Source: Xanthobacteraceae bacterium
GTDB lineage: Bacteria > Pseudomonadota > Alphaproteobacteria > Rhizobiales > Xanthobacteraceae
Reading direction: 5' to 3'
DNA length: 58,428 bases
Assembly (NCBI GenBank): GCA_030037885.1
Contig: JASHPU010000182.1
Span: 1 to 58,428 of the forward strand
Part shown: positions 1-7,657 of the stretch, one piece after another
How positions within the stretch are numbered: the first letter of the stretch is position 1
How the letters are laid out: every line of letters starts with the position of its first letter
Made by a program: the position numbers and the translations under genes
Notes under the pieces: model-generated
Database searches by the model: none
Told to the model about the DNA's origin: nothing
The model's input: only the letters and a program-made list of their open reading frames with translations

Positions 1-260
1 ATGGCCTGGCTGTCCTGGAAGGCGAGCAGCCAGGGCGCTACGATCAGCGCCAAGCCGGCGACCAGCATGAGCCATTCCTCCCAGATCGCAAACGCGGCGA
101 GCGCCGCGATCGACAGCACAGCGATGATGATGCCGACGATCGAGGCGGTCTGCCATGGCGCGCCGCCAGACAGATCGAACAGCCATGGCGAAAAAAACAG
201 CACCACGGCGAGCGACAGGTTCACCACGTCGCAGAGCCGCAAGTTACACCACTCTTCCAT
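1..260 (-). CDS. SPW repeat membrane protein (3' part beyond window)
   Basis: Reading the minus strand from an ATG at 260 gives 86 codons without a stop, running off the window edge. The product starts MEEWCNLRL and holds two SPW-type motifs (FFSPWLF near residue 23 and VAPWLL near residue 76) in hydrophobic segments. This is the pattern of the SPW-repeat family of small inner-membrane proteins, whose role is unknown. A GGAGAGG ribosome-binding site lies 4-5 nt before the start. The gene is divergent from engB. The family call rests on the motifs and hydrophobicity only. Confidence 0.75.
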   Translation of the reverse strand, partial: MEEWCNLRLCDVVNLSLAVVLFFSPWLFDLSGGAPWQTASIVGIIIAVLSIAALAAFAIWEEWLMLVAGLALIVAPWLLAFQDSQA

Positions 261-440
261 GACACCCTCTCCGACAGGGACGACGGACGCTGTCGGTCGT
301 ACGGCCATCGGTCATGTGCTTAGGCGCAGACACGGCCGCCGCGTCGGCGCAGCCCGATATTCGCAAAACCAAACGCGGCGGCTTTGGTTCCGCTGCAGCC
401 TATTTGGTGCGGCCGGCGCGCCGTCAAAGGCCCGTGCGGG

Positions 441-1112
441 ATGAAGCGTGCCGCCGATTTGTCTGGCTTTTCCGCCGCCGAGATCGAGGCGGGACGCCGG
501 CTGTTTGCCGGGGACTGGCAGTTTGTTGCGGCGGCACCGGCGCTAACGGCGCTGCCGCCGATGGCCGGCCCGGAAATCGCTTTTGCCGGCCGCTCCAACG
601 TCGGCAAGTCGAGCCTCATCAACGCGCTGACCGGCCGGCGCGCACTGGCCCGTACCTCGGCGGCGCCGGGCCGCACCCAGGAGCTGATCTTCTTCGCGGG
701 CGGGCAGGGCGGGCATGACCGCGTGGCGCTGGTCGATATGCCGGGCTACGGCTACGCGGCGGCGCCCAGAACCAAGGTAACGGCCTGGACGGCGCTCATC
801 TACGCCTACTTGCGCGGCCGCGCCACGCTGGCGCGCGTCTACCTGCTGATCGATGCGCGCCGCGGTCTGATGCCGGGCGACGACGAGATCATGACCGCGC
901 TCGATCAAGCGGCAGTGAGTTATCAGGTCGTCCTCACCAAGTCCGATGCTCTCGCCGCCGCGGCGCTCGAGGAACGCTTGGCGTCGTTACGCCAACAGTT
1001 GGCGAAGCGGCCGGCGGCCTATCCGACGGTTCTGGCAACCTCTGCCGAAACGGCAGCGGGGATAGCTGAGCTGCGCGCTGCGATCCATCGGCTATTGCGT
1101 GAACGCAGCTGA
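441..1112 (+). CDS. engB: Ribosome biogenesis GTP-binding protein YsxC/EngB
   Basis: This is a small GTPase needed for late assembly of the large ribosomal subunit. The Walker A / G1 box GRSNVGKSS is near residue 50, G3 is DMPGYG, G4 is TKSD and a serine-alanine G5 box follows (TSAET). The 223-residue length fits the family. I start at the ATG at 441 ([10 protein letters not shown]) because residues upstream in the same frame do not resemble the family and the family usually begins a few dozen residues before the G1 box. In Rhizobiales engB commonly precedes argB, as here, but a leftward gene is interposed. Confidence 0.93.
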   Translation: MKRAADLSGFSAAEIEAGRRLFAGDWQFVAAAPALTALPPMAGPEIAFAGRSNVGKSSLINALTGRRALARTSAAPGRTQELIFFAGGQGGHDRVALVDMPGYGYAAAPRTKVTAWTALIYAYLRGRATLARVYLLIDARRGLMPGDDEIMTALDQAAVSYQVVLTKSDALAAAALEERLASLRQQLAKRPAAYPTVLATSAETAAGIAELRAAIHRLLRERS

Positions 1113-1171
1113 GAGAGCAAACGCCGTCGCGATCGGCGGCCGCGCTGCAATCGCGCTGCAAATATTGAAGC

Positions 1172-1203
1172 AAAAAAGCCGGCTGCGGGAAGCTCCCGCA
1201 GCC
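1172..1203 (-). terminator. Rho-independent terminator for the HdeD-like gene
   Basis: Read on the minus strand, a perfect 10-bp GC-rich stem (GGCTGCGGGA paired with its complement, 3-nt loop) is followed by GGCTTTTTTG. It lies about 40 nt after the stop codon at 1243, and also sits between the convergent ends of engB and the HdeD-like gene. Confidence 0.8.
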
Positions 1204-1242
1204 AGCCCGTTCTTGTGCTCGAACCGGATGTTGCCGGGCGGG

Positions 1243-1926
1243 TCAGGAGATCGGCCGCGTTTGCGGTGTGGGGGTCGCTCGCATGAAGCCCACCATGGTG
1301 CCGCTGAGCGTACTGCCGGTCAGCAGGATGGCCGCGCCGGCCACCAGAAGGCCAATCAGGGTCAACGGCACGGTGAAGATGCCGCAGACCGCGAGGATGC
1401 CAAGCACGATGACGGCCAGGCCGCCGGTCCCCTGCATGACCGCGGAACCGGCCGCGACCTCGGAGGCGATCGCACGCACCATTGGGGCGCGCCCCTGGAA
1501 CTGGATCGCCACCGATCGCGAGGTGAGCAGATGCCACACCGATGAGCAGCTAATGGCAAGCGCGGCGCCGAACGCAATCAGGGCCACCGCGGTCAGCATG
1601 GCGGCATGAACGCCGAGCAGCGCCAGCACGCCGAGCACGATGCCGGCAACGCCAACCAGGAACAAGGCGGAGACGCCGCCGCCGCTCGCGGCCGAGCTGC
1701 CTTCAGGGCTCATGTCCAGCGCGAACTCGCTGAGCATGGCGCCGCCCTGGATCAGCAATGCGGCGCCGAATACGATCGTCGCAATCGATACCAGCACTTC
1801 GGGATGCACGCCCGAAAGGCCGATGATCGCCAGCACGATCGTGGCGATACCTCCAAGCGCGTCGACAAAACCGCCATAGGTTGCGGCTTCACCCGATGCG
1901 GTCGTAGACGAATAGGTCATTGACAT
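1243..1926 (-). CDS. HdeD / DUF308-type integral membrane protein
   Basis: This 227-residue protein consists almost entirely of short hydrophobic helices separated by small loops, roughly three repeats of paired transmembrane segments. That is the arrangement of the HdeD (acid-resistance membrane protein, DUF308) family. No catalytic motif is visible. The start at 1926 is supported by AAGGAGG six nt upstream; a further in-frame ATG follows at 1920. A strong terminator follows the gene. The upstream 240 nt to argB show no other gene. The role in acid or stress response is inferred from family only. Confidence 0.75.
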   Translation of the reverse strand: MSMTYSSTTASGEAATYGGFVDALGGIATIVLAIIGLSGVHPEVLVSIATIVFGAALLIQGGAMLSEFALDMSPEGSSAASGGGVSALFLVGVAGIVLGVLALLGVHAAMLTAVALIAFGAALAISCSSVWHLLTSRSVAIQFQGRAPMVRAIASEVAAGSAVMQGTGGLAVIVLGILAVCGIFTVPLTLIGLLVAGAAILLTGSTLSGTMVGFMRATPTPQTRPIS

Positions 1927-2164
1927 GTCAAACCTCCTTAATCGGTACGGAGGAAGCGGCCGGGCCAATTGTGTGGGACACTCGCGGGCGGGACCCGTTA
2001 TCAGCTGTGCGGATTCCGTTTCGCTCTCGCACGCCGTCGGTCCGGTGCGTGCCTCTGCAGAGACAACGTTTGCAGCCTTGCCGTGTTCCCCGAGTGGGCC
2101 GGCAAAAGGCCTTTCGCTGCACTACGGTGGCGGCTAAATAGCCATTCCGCCCAAGGAGTTCCTG

Positions 2165-3049
2165 ATGGAGGTGACGCCGTTTCAGCAGGCCCGCATCCTG
2201 GCCGAGGCGCTGCCCTACATGCGGCGCTATGACGAGGCGACCATTGTCATCAAATACGGCGGCCATGCCATGGGCGAGGAGCAGCAGGCCCGCGATTTTG
2301 CGCGCGACATCGTGCTCCTGGAGCAGACCGCTATCAATCCGGTCGTGGTGCACGGCGGCGGACCGCAGATCGAGGCCATGCTCAAAAAGGTCGGCGTGCA
2401 ATCGCAATTCGCTGGAGGCCTGCGCATCACCGACGCCAAGACGCTGGAAATCGTCGAGATGGTGCTGGCCGGGTCGATTAATAAACAAATGGTCGGCTAC
2501 ATCAACGATGCCGGCGGCAAAGCGGTGGGACTGTGCGGCAAGGACGGCAACATGGTGGTCGCGCGCAAGCTCACGCGCAGCGTCGTCGATCCGGACTCGC
2601 ACATCGAACGCGTGGTCGACCTTGGCTTTGTCGGCGAGCCGGACAAGATCGATACCACCGTGCTGATGCAGATTCTCGGTCGCGACCTGATCCCGGTCCT
2701 GGCGCCGGTCGCCGCTTCGGCCGACGGCGGCACGTTCAACGTCAATGCCGATACGTTTGCCGGCGCCATTGCCGGCGCGCTCGAGGCCAAGCGTTTTCTC
2801 TTGTTGACCGACGTTCCCGGCGTGCTCGACAAGTCGAAGAAGTTGATCCCGCAGCTGACAATCGAGGAAGCGCGGGCGCTGATCGCCGACGGCACCATTG
2901 CGGGCGGCATGATCCCGAAGGTCGAGACCTGCATCGATGCGCTGGAGCGCGGCGTCGAGGGCGTGGTCATTCTCGACGGCAAGGTGCCGCACGCGGTGCT
3001 GCTCGAATTGTTCACCGAGCTCGGCGCCGGAACGCTCATTCACAATTGA
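2165..3049 (+). CDS. argB: Acetylglutamate kinase
   Basis: This enzyme phosphorylates N-acetyl-L-glutamate, the second step of arginine synthesis. The 294-residue sequence carries the amino-acid-kinase signatures IKYGGHAM (lysine of the active site), VVHGGGPQI (glycine-rich phosphate loop), GGLRITDA and [11 protein letters not shown], and the late nucleotide-binding segment with GGMIPK. The length and the early [20 protein letters not shown] segment match the arginine-sensitive alphaproteobacterial type. AAGGAG precedes the ATG by about 7 nt. It appears to be transcribed alone and is followed by a palindromic repeat. Confidence 0.97.
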   Translation: MEVTPFQQARILAEALPYMRRYDEATIVIKYGGHAMGEEQQARDFARDIVLLEQTAINPVVVHGGGPQIEAMLKKVGVQSQFAGGLRITDAKTLEIVEMVLAGSINKQMVGYINDAGGKAVGLCGKDGNMVVARKLTRSVVDPDSHIERVVDLGFVGEPDKIDTTVLMQILGRDLIPVLAPVAASADGGTFNVNADTFAGAIAGALEAKRFLLLTDVPGVLDKSKKLIPQLTIEEARALIADGTIAGGMIPKVETCIDALERGVEGVVILDGKVPHAVLLELFTELGAGTLIHN

Positions 3050-3090
3050 ATTCGGTCGGTATGGTACGAAGTCCAGCTGATCGCTTCAGC

Positions 3091-3222
3091 TTCCGCTCGT
3101 CCCCGCGGCCCGACTACGCTTGCTTGGCGAGCTACGGCGGGTTTGCAGGCCGCCGAAGCGCATGGCGCGAGGACCCAGCTCTTCGCAGCCTCTGGATTCC
3201 CGCTTGCGCGGGAATGAGCGGA
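3091..3222. repeat. Palindromic repeat element (TCGTCCCCGCG / CGCGGGAATGAGCGGA class)
   Basis: The left end reads CCGCTCGTCCCCGCGG and the right end TTCCCGCTTGCGCGGGAATGAG, imperfectly complementary, filling the gap between argB and the transporter gene. Elements with the same ends recur at 35462-35541 and 38925-39003, so this is a dispersed family. Confidence 0.7.
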
Positions 3223-3226
3223 TGAA

Positions 3227-4099
3227 ATGAGACCGAGCGGCGCGCGCGGGCGGCTTTACGCTTTGTGGCCCGGCCTTGTCGCGGCGACGTCGTTCGGCGT
3301 CTCCGACACGCTGGTCAAGCTCGTCCTTGCTTCCGGCATCGACGTGCTGACCTTGGCGTTCGTTCGCGGCGTGGTCGGCGTTGCGATCCTGTTCGCGTAC
3401 CTGCGGCTTGGCGCGCCGCCGGCGCCGGCCAGTGCGCGCGAGCGCGCCTTCGCGCTGGCGCTCGGCGTGTTGTTCGCCGCGATCGTCTACGGCCTGTTCG
3501 AGGCGATCGACCGCATCACCGTGCCGGTCGCGGTCCTCACTTATTTCATTTATCCGCTGTTGACCGGGATCGGCGGCGGCGTGTTCGGGATCGAGCGCAT
3601 CGGCTGGCAGGGCATGGCCGCGGCGTTCGTCGCCTTCTGCGGCCTGGCCCTGACCATCGAGGCCTATCCGCAACATCTGTCGCTGGTCGGTTTGGGCTTT
3701 GCGCTCGGCGCCGCGTTGTGCCGCGCCGCGTTCCTGCTGCTGGCGCGGCGCGAATTGCAGCAGCTCGATCCGCGGCTGACCACTTGGTATTCGCTCGTTT
3801 CCTCGACCGCGATCTTCGCCATCGCGGCGGCCGCCGCCTTGAACTGGCCGGCCTCGCACGACGGCGGTGGCTGGGTGCTTGCAAGCGTCGTCGGCGTCGC
3901 CACGGCGATCGCGATCCTGACGCTCTACATGTCGACCATCCGCATCGGTCCGTTCCGCAGCGCGCTGGTCATGAACCTCGAGCCGCTGCTGGCGACCGCG
4001 CTCAGCGCGCCGCTGCTCGGCCAGATGATCACGCCCGTTCAGGCGCTGGGTGCCGCCATCATGCTGGCCGCCTTGGTTGCGTTCCAGTCCTGGCGCTGA
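3227..4099 (+). CDS. EamA/DMT-family transporter
   Basis: This 290-residue protein has ten predicted hydrophobic helices in two five-helix halves, typical of drug/metabolite transporters of the EamA (RhaT/YdcZ-like) fold in the inner membrane. The N-terminus (LYALWPGLVAATSFGVSDTL) and the late segment SALVMNLEPLLATALSAPLLGQ match the second-half EamA signature with conserved NLEP. The substrate cannot be predicted. The start ATG sits just after the repeat. The gene may be transcribed with the amidohydrolase beginning 39 nt downstream. Confidence 0.85.
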   Translation: MRPSGARGRLYALWPGLVAATSFGVSDTLVKLVLASGIDVLTLAFVRGVVGVAILFAYLRLGAPPAPASARERAFALALGVLFAAIVYGLFEAIDRITVPVAVLTYFIYPLLTGIGGGVFGIERIGWQGMAAAFVAFCGLALTIEAYPQHLSLVGLGFALGAALCRAAFLLLARRELQQLDPRLTTWYSLVSSTAIFAIAAAAALNWPASHDGGGWVLASVVGVATAIAILTLYMSTIRIGPFRSALVMNLEPLLATALSAPLLGQMITPVQALGAAIMLAALVAFQSWR

Positions 4100-4137
4100 C
4101 GGTGTAACCTCCGCCGCACAGATTGCGGGAGGAAGCC

Positions 4138-5274
4138 ATGAGCAGCGCCAGCGGCAAAATCGGTCACGAGCAACATGCATCGATCGGCCACGGCGCGGCA
4201 TGCGGCTGCTGCGCTTCGCGGCGGCAATTCCTCGCCGGCGCCGCGGCGCTCGGCGCCGGCGCGGTTTTGCTGGGCGGCCAAGCGGCCCAAGGCGCCGCGC
4301 CGCCCGCGCCGGCCGTGGCGGCCGCGAAGTTGGTCGATACCCACCATCACTTTTATCCGCCGGCCTACCAGAAGGCGTGGAGCGAGTGGGAGGATCGGCA
4401 CGCGATTCCGCATCTCGGCGTGCAGCTGGCGTGGACGCGCGACACGGCGTTCGCGGCGATGGAAGGCGCCGGCATCACCACCGGCGTGCTGTCGCTGCCG
4501 TCGACGCCCGGCGTGTGGTTCGATGGCGGCGCCGAGGCGGCGCACGCCATGGCGCGGCTATGTTGCGAGTTCGGCGCCGACATGGTGCGCGACCGGCCCG
4601 GCCGCTACGGCCTGTTCGCGCCGTTGTCGATGCTCGACGTCGACACCACGCTCAAGGAAATCGAGTACGCGTTCGACACGCTGAAAGCCGACGGCATCAA
4701 CCTGCAGAGCAATTACGGCGACAAGTGGCTCGGCCATCCGTTCTACAAGCCGATCCTGGAAGAGCTGAACCGCCGCAAGGCGGTGGTGTTCGTTCATCCT
4801 TTGGTGGCGAGCTGCTGCGACGCCCATCTGAGCGTCGGCGCGTTTGCGGCCGTCATCGAGGTGCCGCACGACACGACGCGCACCGTCGTCAGCCTGCTGT
4901 TGTCCGGCACGTTGGCGCGGCTGCGCGACATCAAATGGCTGTTCTCCCATGGCGGCGGCACCATTCCGTTTCTCGCCGGCCGCATCGAAGCGTTTTATGA
5001 TCAGAAGGCGCGCGGCCCGAACGGCTTTGCACCCGACGGCATCGAGGCCGAATTCCGGCGGCTGCATTACGACACCGCCAACGCCACGCATCCGGCCGCC
5101 ATGGCGGCGCTGCAGAAGCTGGTGCCGATGTCGCAGATCACTTACGGCACCGACTATCCGTACTTCTCTCTCGAACAGATTGCGGCGTTGCGGCGGCTTG
5201 GCCTTGCCGCGGCGGATCTTCAGGCAATCGCCAGCGGCAATATCGCGCGGCTCATTCCGCGGCTGAGCGCCTGA
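4138..5274 (+). CDS. Tat-exported amidohydrolase family protein (ACMSD-like)
   Basis: This is a metal-dependent hydrolase or decarboxylase of the amidohydrolase-2 family (relatives include aminocarboxymuconate-semialdehyde decarboxylase). The N-terminus has a twin-arginine signal ([17 protein letters not shown], near residue 25), so export to the periplasm is likely. The metal site motif VDTHHHF follows at about residue 60, a SHGGGTIPF segment near 265 and [10 protein letters not shown] near 340, all where the TIM-barrel family places its ligands. GGGAGG precedes the ATG at 4138. The true substrate is unknown. The stop overlaps the next start by one base. Confidence 0.85.
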   Translation: MSSASGKIGHEQHASIGHGAACGCCASRRQFLAGAAALGAGAVLLGGQAAQGAAPPAPAVAAAKLVDTHHHFYPPAYQKAWSEWEDRHAIPHLGVQLAWTRDTAFAAMEGAGITTGVLSLPSTPGVWFDGGAEAAHAMARLCCEFGADMVRDRPGRYGLFAPLSMLDVDTTLKEIEYAFDTLKADGINLQSNYGDKWLGHPFYKPILEELNRRKAVVFVHPLVASCCDAHLSVGAFAAVIEVPHDTTRTVVSLLLSGTLARLRDIKWLFSHGGGTIPFLAGRIEAFYDQKARGPNGFAPDGIEAEFRRLHYDTANATHPAAMAALQKLVPMSQITYGTDYPYFSLEQIAALRRLGLAAADLQAIASGNIARLIPRLSA

Positions 5275-6077
5275 TGCCAAGGCGAGCGGCGGCCGTGCGC
5301 GCGGCTAAAGCAGAAGAGAGCGGTCGGCGATGGCGCGCCGTTCTGGGCGCATTCATCCTTTTGCTCGCGGGCGGCGCCGCCGTGGCGCAGAACCAAGCGC
5401 CGCCGCCAAAACCCGCAGGGCCGGACGTCGCGGTCGCACTCGTGCTCGCCGTCGATACTTCGGGCAGCGTCAGCATGGGGCGCTTCGAATTGCAGAAGCA
5501 GGGCTACGCCTCGGCGTTCCGCAATCCACAAGTGCTCAACGCCATCCGCTCGCTCGCCACCCAGTCGATCGCCGTCACCATGATGCAGTGGACCGGGCCG
5601 TTCCTGCACGTCGTGGTCGCGGATTGGACCTTGGTCAAGGACGAAGCCGGTGCCAATGGGTTTGCGGCGGCCATCGAAGCGGCACCGCGGCGGCTGTTCG
5701 GCGGCGGCACTTCGATCAGCGGCGCCATCGATTTTTCGCGGCTGCTGCTGGCGGGCAGCCCGTATCGCGCCGTCCGCCGCATCATCGACGTGTCGGGCGA
5801 CGGTTCCAACAACAGCGGCCGCGACGTGACGGCGGCGCGCGACGAAGCGGTGCGCGACGGCGTTGCCATCAACGGCCTGCCGATCCTCGCCGTGGAACCC
5901 GGCCTCGACATTTATTATCGCGATCATGTGATCGGCGGCCCGGGCGCGTTCATGATCCCGGTGAAGGATTATGACGGCTTCGCCGACGCCATACTCAAGA
6001 AGCTGATCAACGAGATCGCAGCGGTCGCGCCGGGGGCAGACGGGCCCCGCGCGCTCGTGCGAACGGCTAAGCAATAA
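5274..6077 (+). CDS. DUF1194 protein, von Willebrand A-like, secreted
   Basis: The 267-residue product has a hydrophobic N-terminal signal segment (about residues 23-38) and then a von Willebrand factor A-like domain beginning VALVLAVDTSGSVS, which contains the metal-ion-dependent adhesion motif DxSGS. FGGGTSISGAIDF and IIDVSGDGSNNSG supply the other MIDAS-like loops. This combination is typical of DUF1194 proteins of Rhizobiales, whose function is not known. The start overlaps the amidohydrolase stop (TGATG), so the two are probably translationally coupled. Confidence 0.8.
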   Translation: MPRRAAAVRAAKAEESGRRWRAVLGAFILLLAGGAAVAQNQAPPPKPAGPDVAVALVLAVDTSGSVSMGRFELQKQGYASAFRNPQVLNAIRSLATQSIAVTMMQWTGPFLHVVVADWTLVKDEAGANGFAAAIEAAPRRLFGGGTSISGAIDFSRLLLAGSPYRAVRRIIDVSGDGSNNSGRDVTAARDEAVRDGVAINGLPILAVEPGLDIYYRDHVIGGPGAFMIPVKDYDGFADAILKKLINEIAAVAPGADGPRALVRTAKQ

Positions 6078-6177
6078 CCCACAAACGTCACAACTCGGCC
6101 AAGTTTGCGCCGAGACTCGCTTGCGTCGGCCGTGGTTGCGTCGGCCGCCCCTCCAGACCGTACGCGGCAAGGCCCCT

Positions 6178-6411
6178 ATGCGCGGCTTTCACAACAACGC
6201 CTTCGATCCAAAGACGCTGGTCGTCCTGGAGGCCGCGTTCGATGAGGCGTGGCTCACGCTCAAGTCGATCGGCAACACCTCGATCAAGCCCGACGAACTC
6301 GCCCGCTCCGTGCTGCGGCTGGCGATGGAAGGCGAGCGCGATCCAGTGCGCCTGCACGACGGCGCGCTGCAGCACCTCGTTCCGGCGACCTCGTGGCGCC
6401 AGGCGGGGTAG
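6178..6411 (+). CDS. Small conserved hypothetical protein
   Basis: A 77-residue soluble protein (MRGFHNNAFDPKTLVVLEAAFDE...) with an acidic helical look. I recognise the style of a short uncharacterised protein common in Bradyrhizobium relatives but can give no function. The reading frame extends upstream to 6121, but that portion is arginine-rich and does not look coding, so I start at 6178. Codon use matches the host. The gene is followed directly by a palindromic repeat. Confidence 0.6.
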   Translation: MRGFHNNAFDPKTLVVLEAAFDEAWLTLKSIGNTSIKPDELARSVLRLAMEGERDPVRLHDGALQHLVPATSWRQAG

Positions 6412-6424
6412 CGGTCCACCTTTC

Positions 6425-6509
6425 GTCATTGCGAGGCGCCCCGAAGGGGCGACGCAGCAACCCAGAATTCAGTGCATCCGGCCCCTGGATCGCTTCGCTC
6501 GCAATGACG
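6425..6509. repeat. Palindromic repeat element (GTCATTGCGAG class)
   Basis: The left end GTCATTGCGAGGCGCC and right end GCTTCGCTCGCAATGACG are inverted copies. The inner part holds a second hairpin (GCGCCCCGAAGGGGC). It lies between the small hypothetical gene and the minus-strand small membrane peptide. Confidence 0.75.
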
Positions 6510-6519
6510 ATGCCTATAG

Positions 6520-6627
6520 TCACGGATGCGCGCCGAGCAGCGCGACGCCGGCAACCAGAGCGGCGGCCATCGTGCCGAGGAAGATCGCGACGAAAAACGG
6601 CAGCGTCTTCCGCAACTTTTTGCGCAT
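6520..6627 (-). CDS. Possible 35-residue membrane peptide
   Basis: On the minus strand an ATG at 6627 opens 35 codons. The basic N-terminus (MRKKLRKTLP) is followed by one hydrophobic helix (FFVAIFLGTMAAALVAGVALL), a clean positive-inside single-span architecture. No strong ribosome-binding site is visible and the gene is too short for family assignment. It is divergent from the nucleotidase gene. I list it because the charge and hydrophobic pattern is unlikely in random sequence, but it may be untranslated. Confidence 0.4.
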   Translation of the reverse strand: MRKKLRKTLPFFVAIFLGTMAAALVAGVALLGAHP

Positions 6628-6729
6628 ACGCGTGACCCCGACCCGACCCTGACCCAAAGGGATTGCAACCGATTCGATACGCTTTAAAAGCTTGTCGCCG
6701 TGAAAAGTGGCAAGAACGAGTCGGAGCTG

Positions 6730-7431
6730 ATGAGCGCGCGCACCGGCCGCGGCTTCGCCGAGATCGAGACCTGGGTGTTCGATCTCGACAATACGCTTTA
6801 TCCGCATCACCTCAATTTGTGGCAGCAGGTCGACGTCCGCATCCGCGACTACATCGTCGATTTCCTGCACGTCAGCCACGACGAGGCGTTCCGGCTGCAG
6901 AAGGACTATTATAGGCGCTACGGCACCACCATGCGCGGCCTGATGGAGGAGCATGGGCTCGACCCGGACGGGTTTCTCGATGTCGTGCACCGGATCGATC
7001 ATTCGCCGCTGACGCCGAATCCGGCGCTCGGCGCGGCCATCGCGGCGCTGCCCGGCCGCAAGCTGATCCTTACCAACGGCACGCGCGCCCATGCCGAGGC
7101 GGTGATGAGCCGGCTCGAAATCGCCGAGCATTTCGAGGGCGTGTTCGACATCCGCGCCGCCGCGTTCGAGCCGAAGCCGAAGCCGCAGGTCTATGCGCGC
7201 TTTCTGGACCGCCACCACGTCGATCCGCAGCGCGCCGCGATCTTCGAGGACCTCGCCCGCAATCTCGAAGTGCCGCACGCCCTCGGCATGATCACCGTGC
7301 TGGTGGTGCCGCAAGACGCCGGCGTCGTGCTGCGCGAGGACTGGGAGCTCGCCGGCCGCGACGAGCCGCATGTCGACCACGTCACCGATGATCTCGCCGG
7401 GTTTTTACGAAACCTGTTCACCTCATCCTGA
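6730..7431 (+). CDS. HAD-family pyrimidine 5'-nucleotidase
   Basis: The 233-residue haloacid-dehalogenase superfamily protein has motif I VFDLDNTLYP near residue 18, motif II LILTNGT near 115 and the lysine/aspartate region KPKPQVY with a late acidic motif (IFEDLARN). This is the YjjG/SDT1-like arrangement of pyrimidine 5'-nucleotidases that hydrolyse pyrimidine monophosphates. Rhizobiales often carry this gene near dapD and argB, as in this window. I start at 6730; an earlier in-frame GTG at 6700 is possible. The 3' end lies inside a palindromic repeat. Confidence 0.88.
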   Translation: MSARTGRGFAEIETWVFDLDNTLYPHHLNLWQQVDVRIRDYIVDFLHVSHDEAFRLQKDYYRRYGTTMRGLMEEHGLDPDGFLDVVHRIDHSPLTPNPALGAAIAALPGRKLILTNGTRAHAEAVMSRLEIAEHFEGVFDIRAAAFEPKPKPQVYARFLDRHHVDPQRAAIFEDLARNLEVPHALGMITVLVVPQDAGVVLREDWELAGRDEPHVDHVTDDLAGFLRNLFTSS

Positions 7432-7632
7432 GGCGCCCGCGCGCAGCGCGGGCCTCGAAGGATGCAGGCCGAGGCGCAACCGAAATCGGGCTTGCCCGAT
7501 TTCGGTACGTTGAGTGTCCAAATCGGCTAAAGCCGATTTGGACACCTCGCCCTTCGAGGCTCGGCGCGGAGCTTGTCATCGGGCCCGGCCGAAGGCCGGA
7601 CCCGTTGGCGCCGAGCACCTCTGGGTGAGGTG
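7419..7632. repeat. Composite palindromic repeat (CACCTCATCCTGAG class)
   Basis: The outer ends (CACCTCATCCTGAGG and CTGGGTGAGGTG) are inverted. Nested inside are a 10-bp hairpin CGAAATCGGG / CCCGATTTCG (7481-7504) and a 13-bp hairpin with a two-base loop, GTCCAAATCGGCT / AGCCGATTTGGAC (7517-7544). It overlaps the end of the nucleotidase gene and sits between two convergent genes, so it could act as a bidirectional terminator. Confidence 0.7.
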
Positions 7633-7657
7633 AACAAATAAAAAGCGCAGGGCATCA

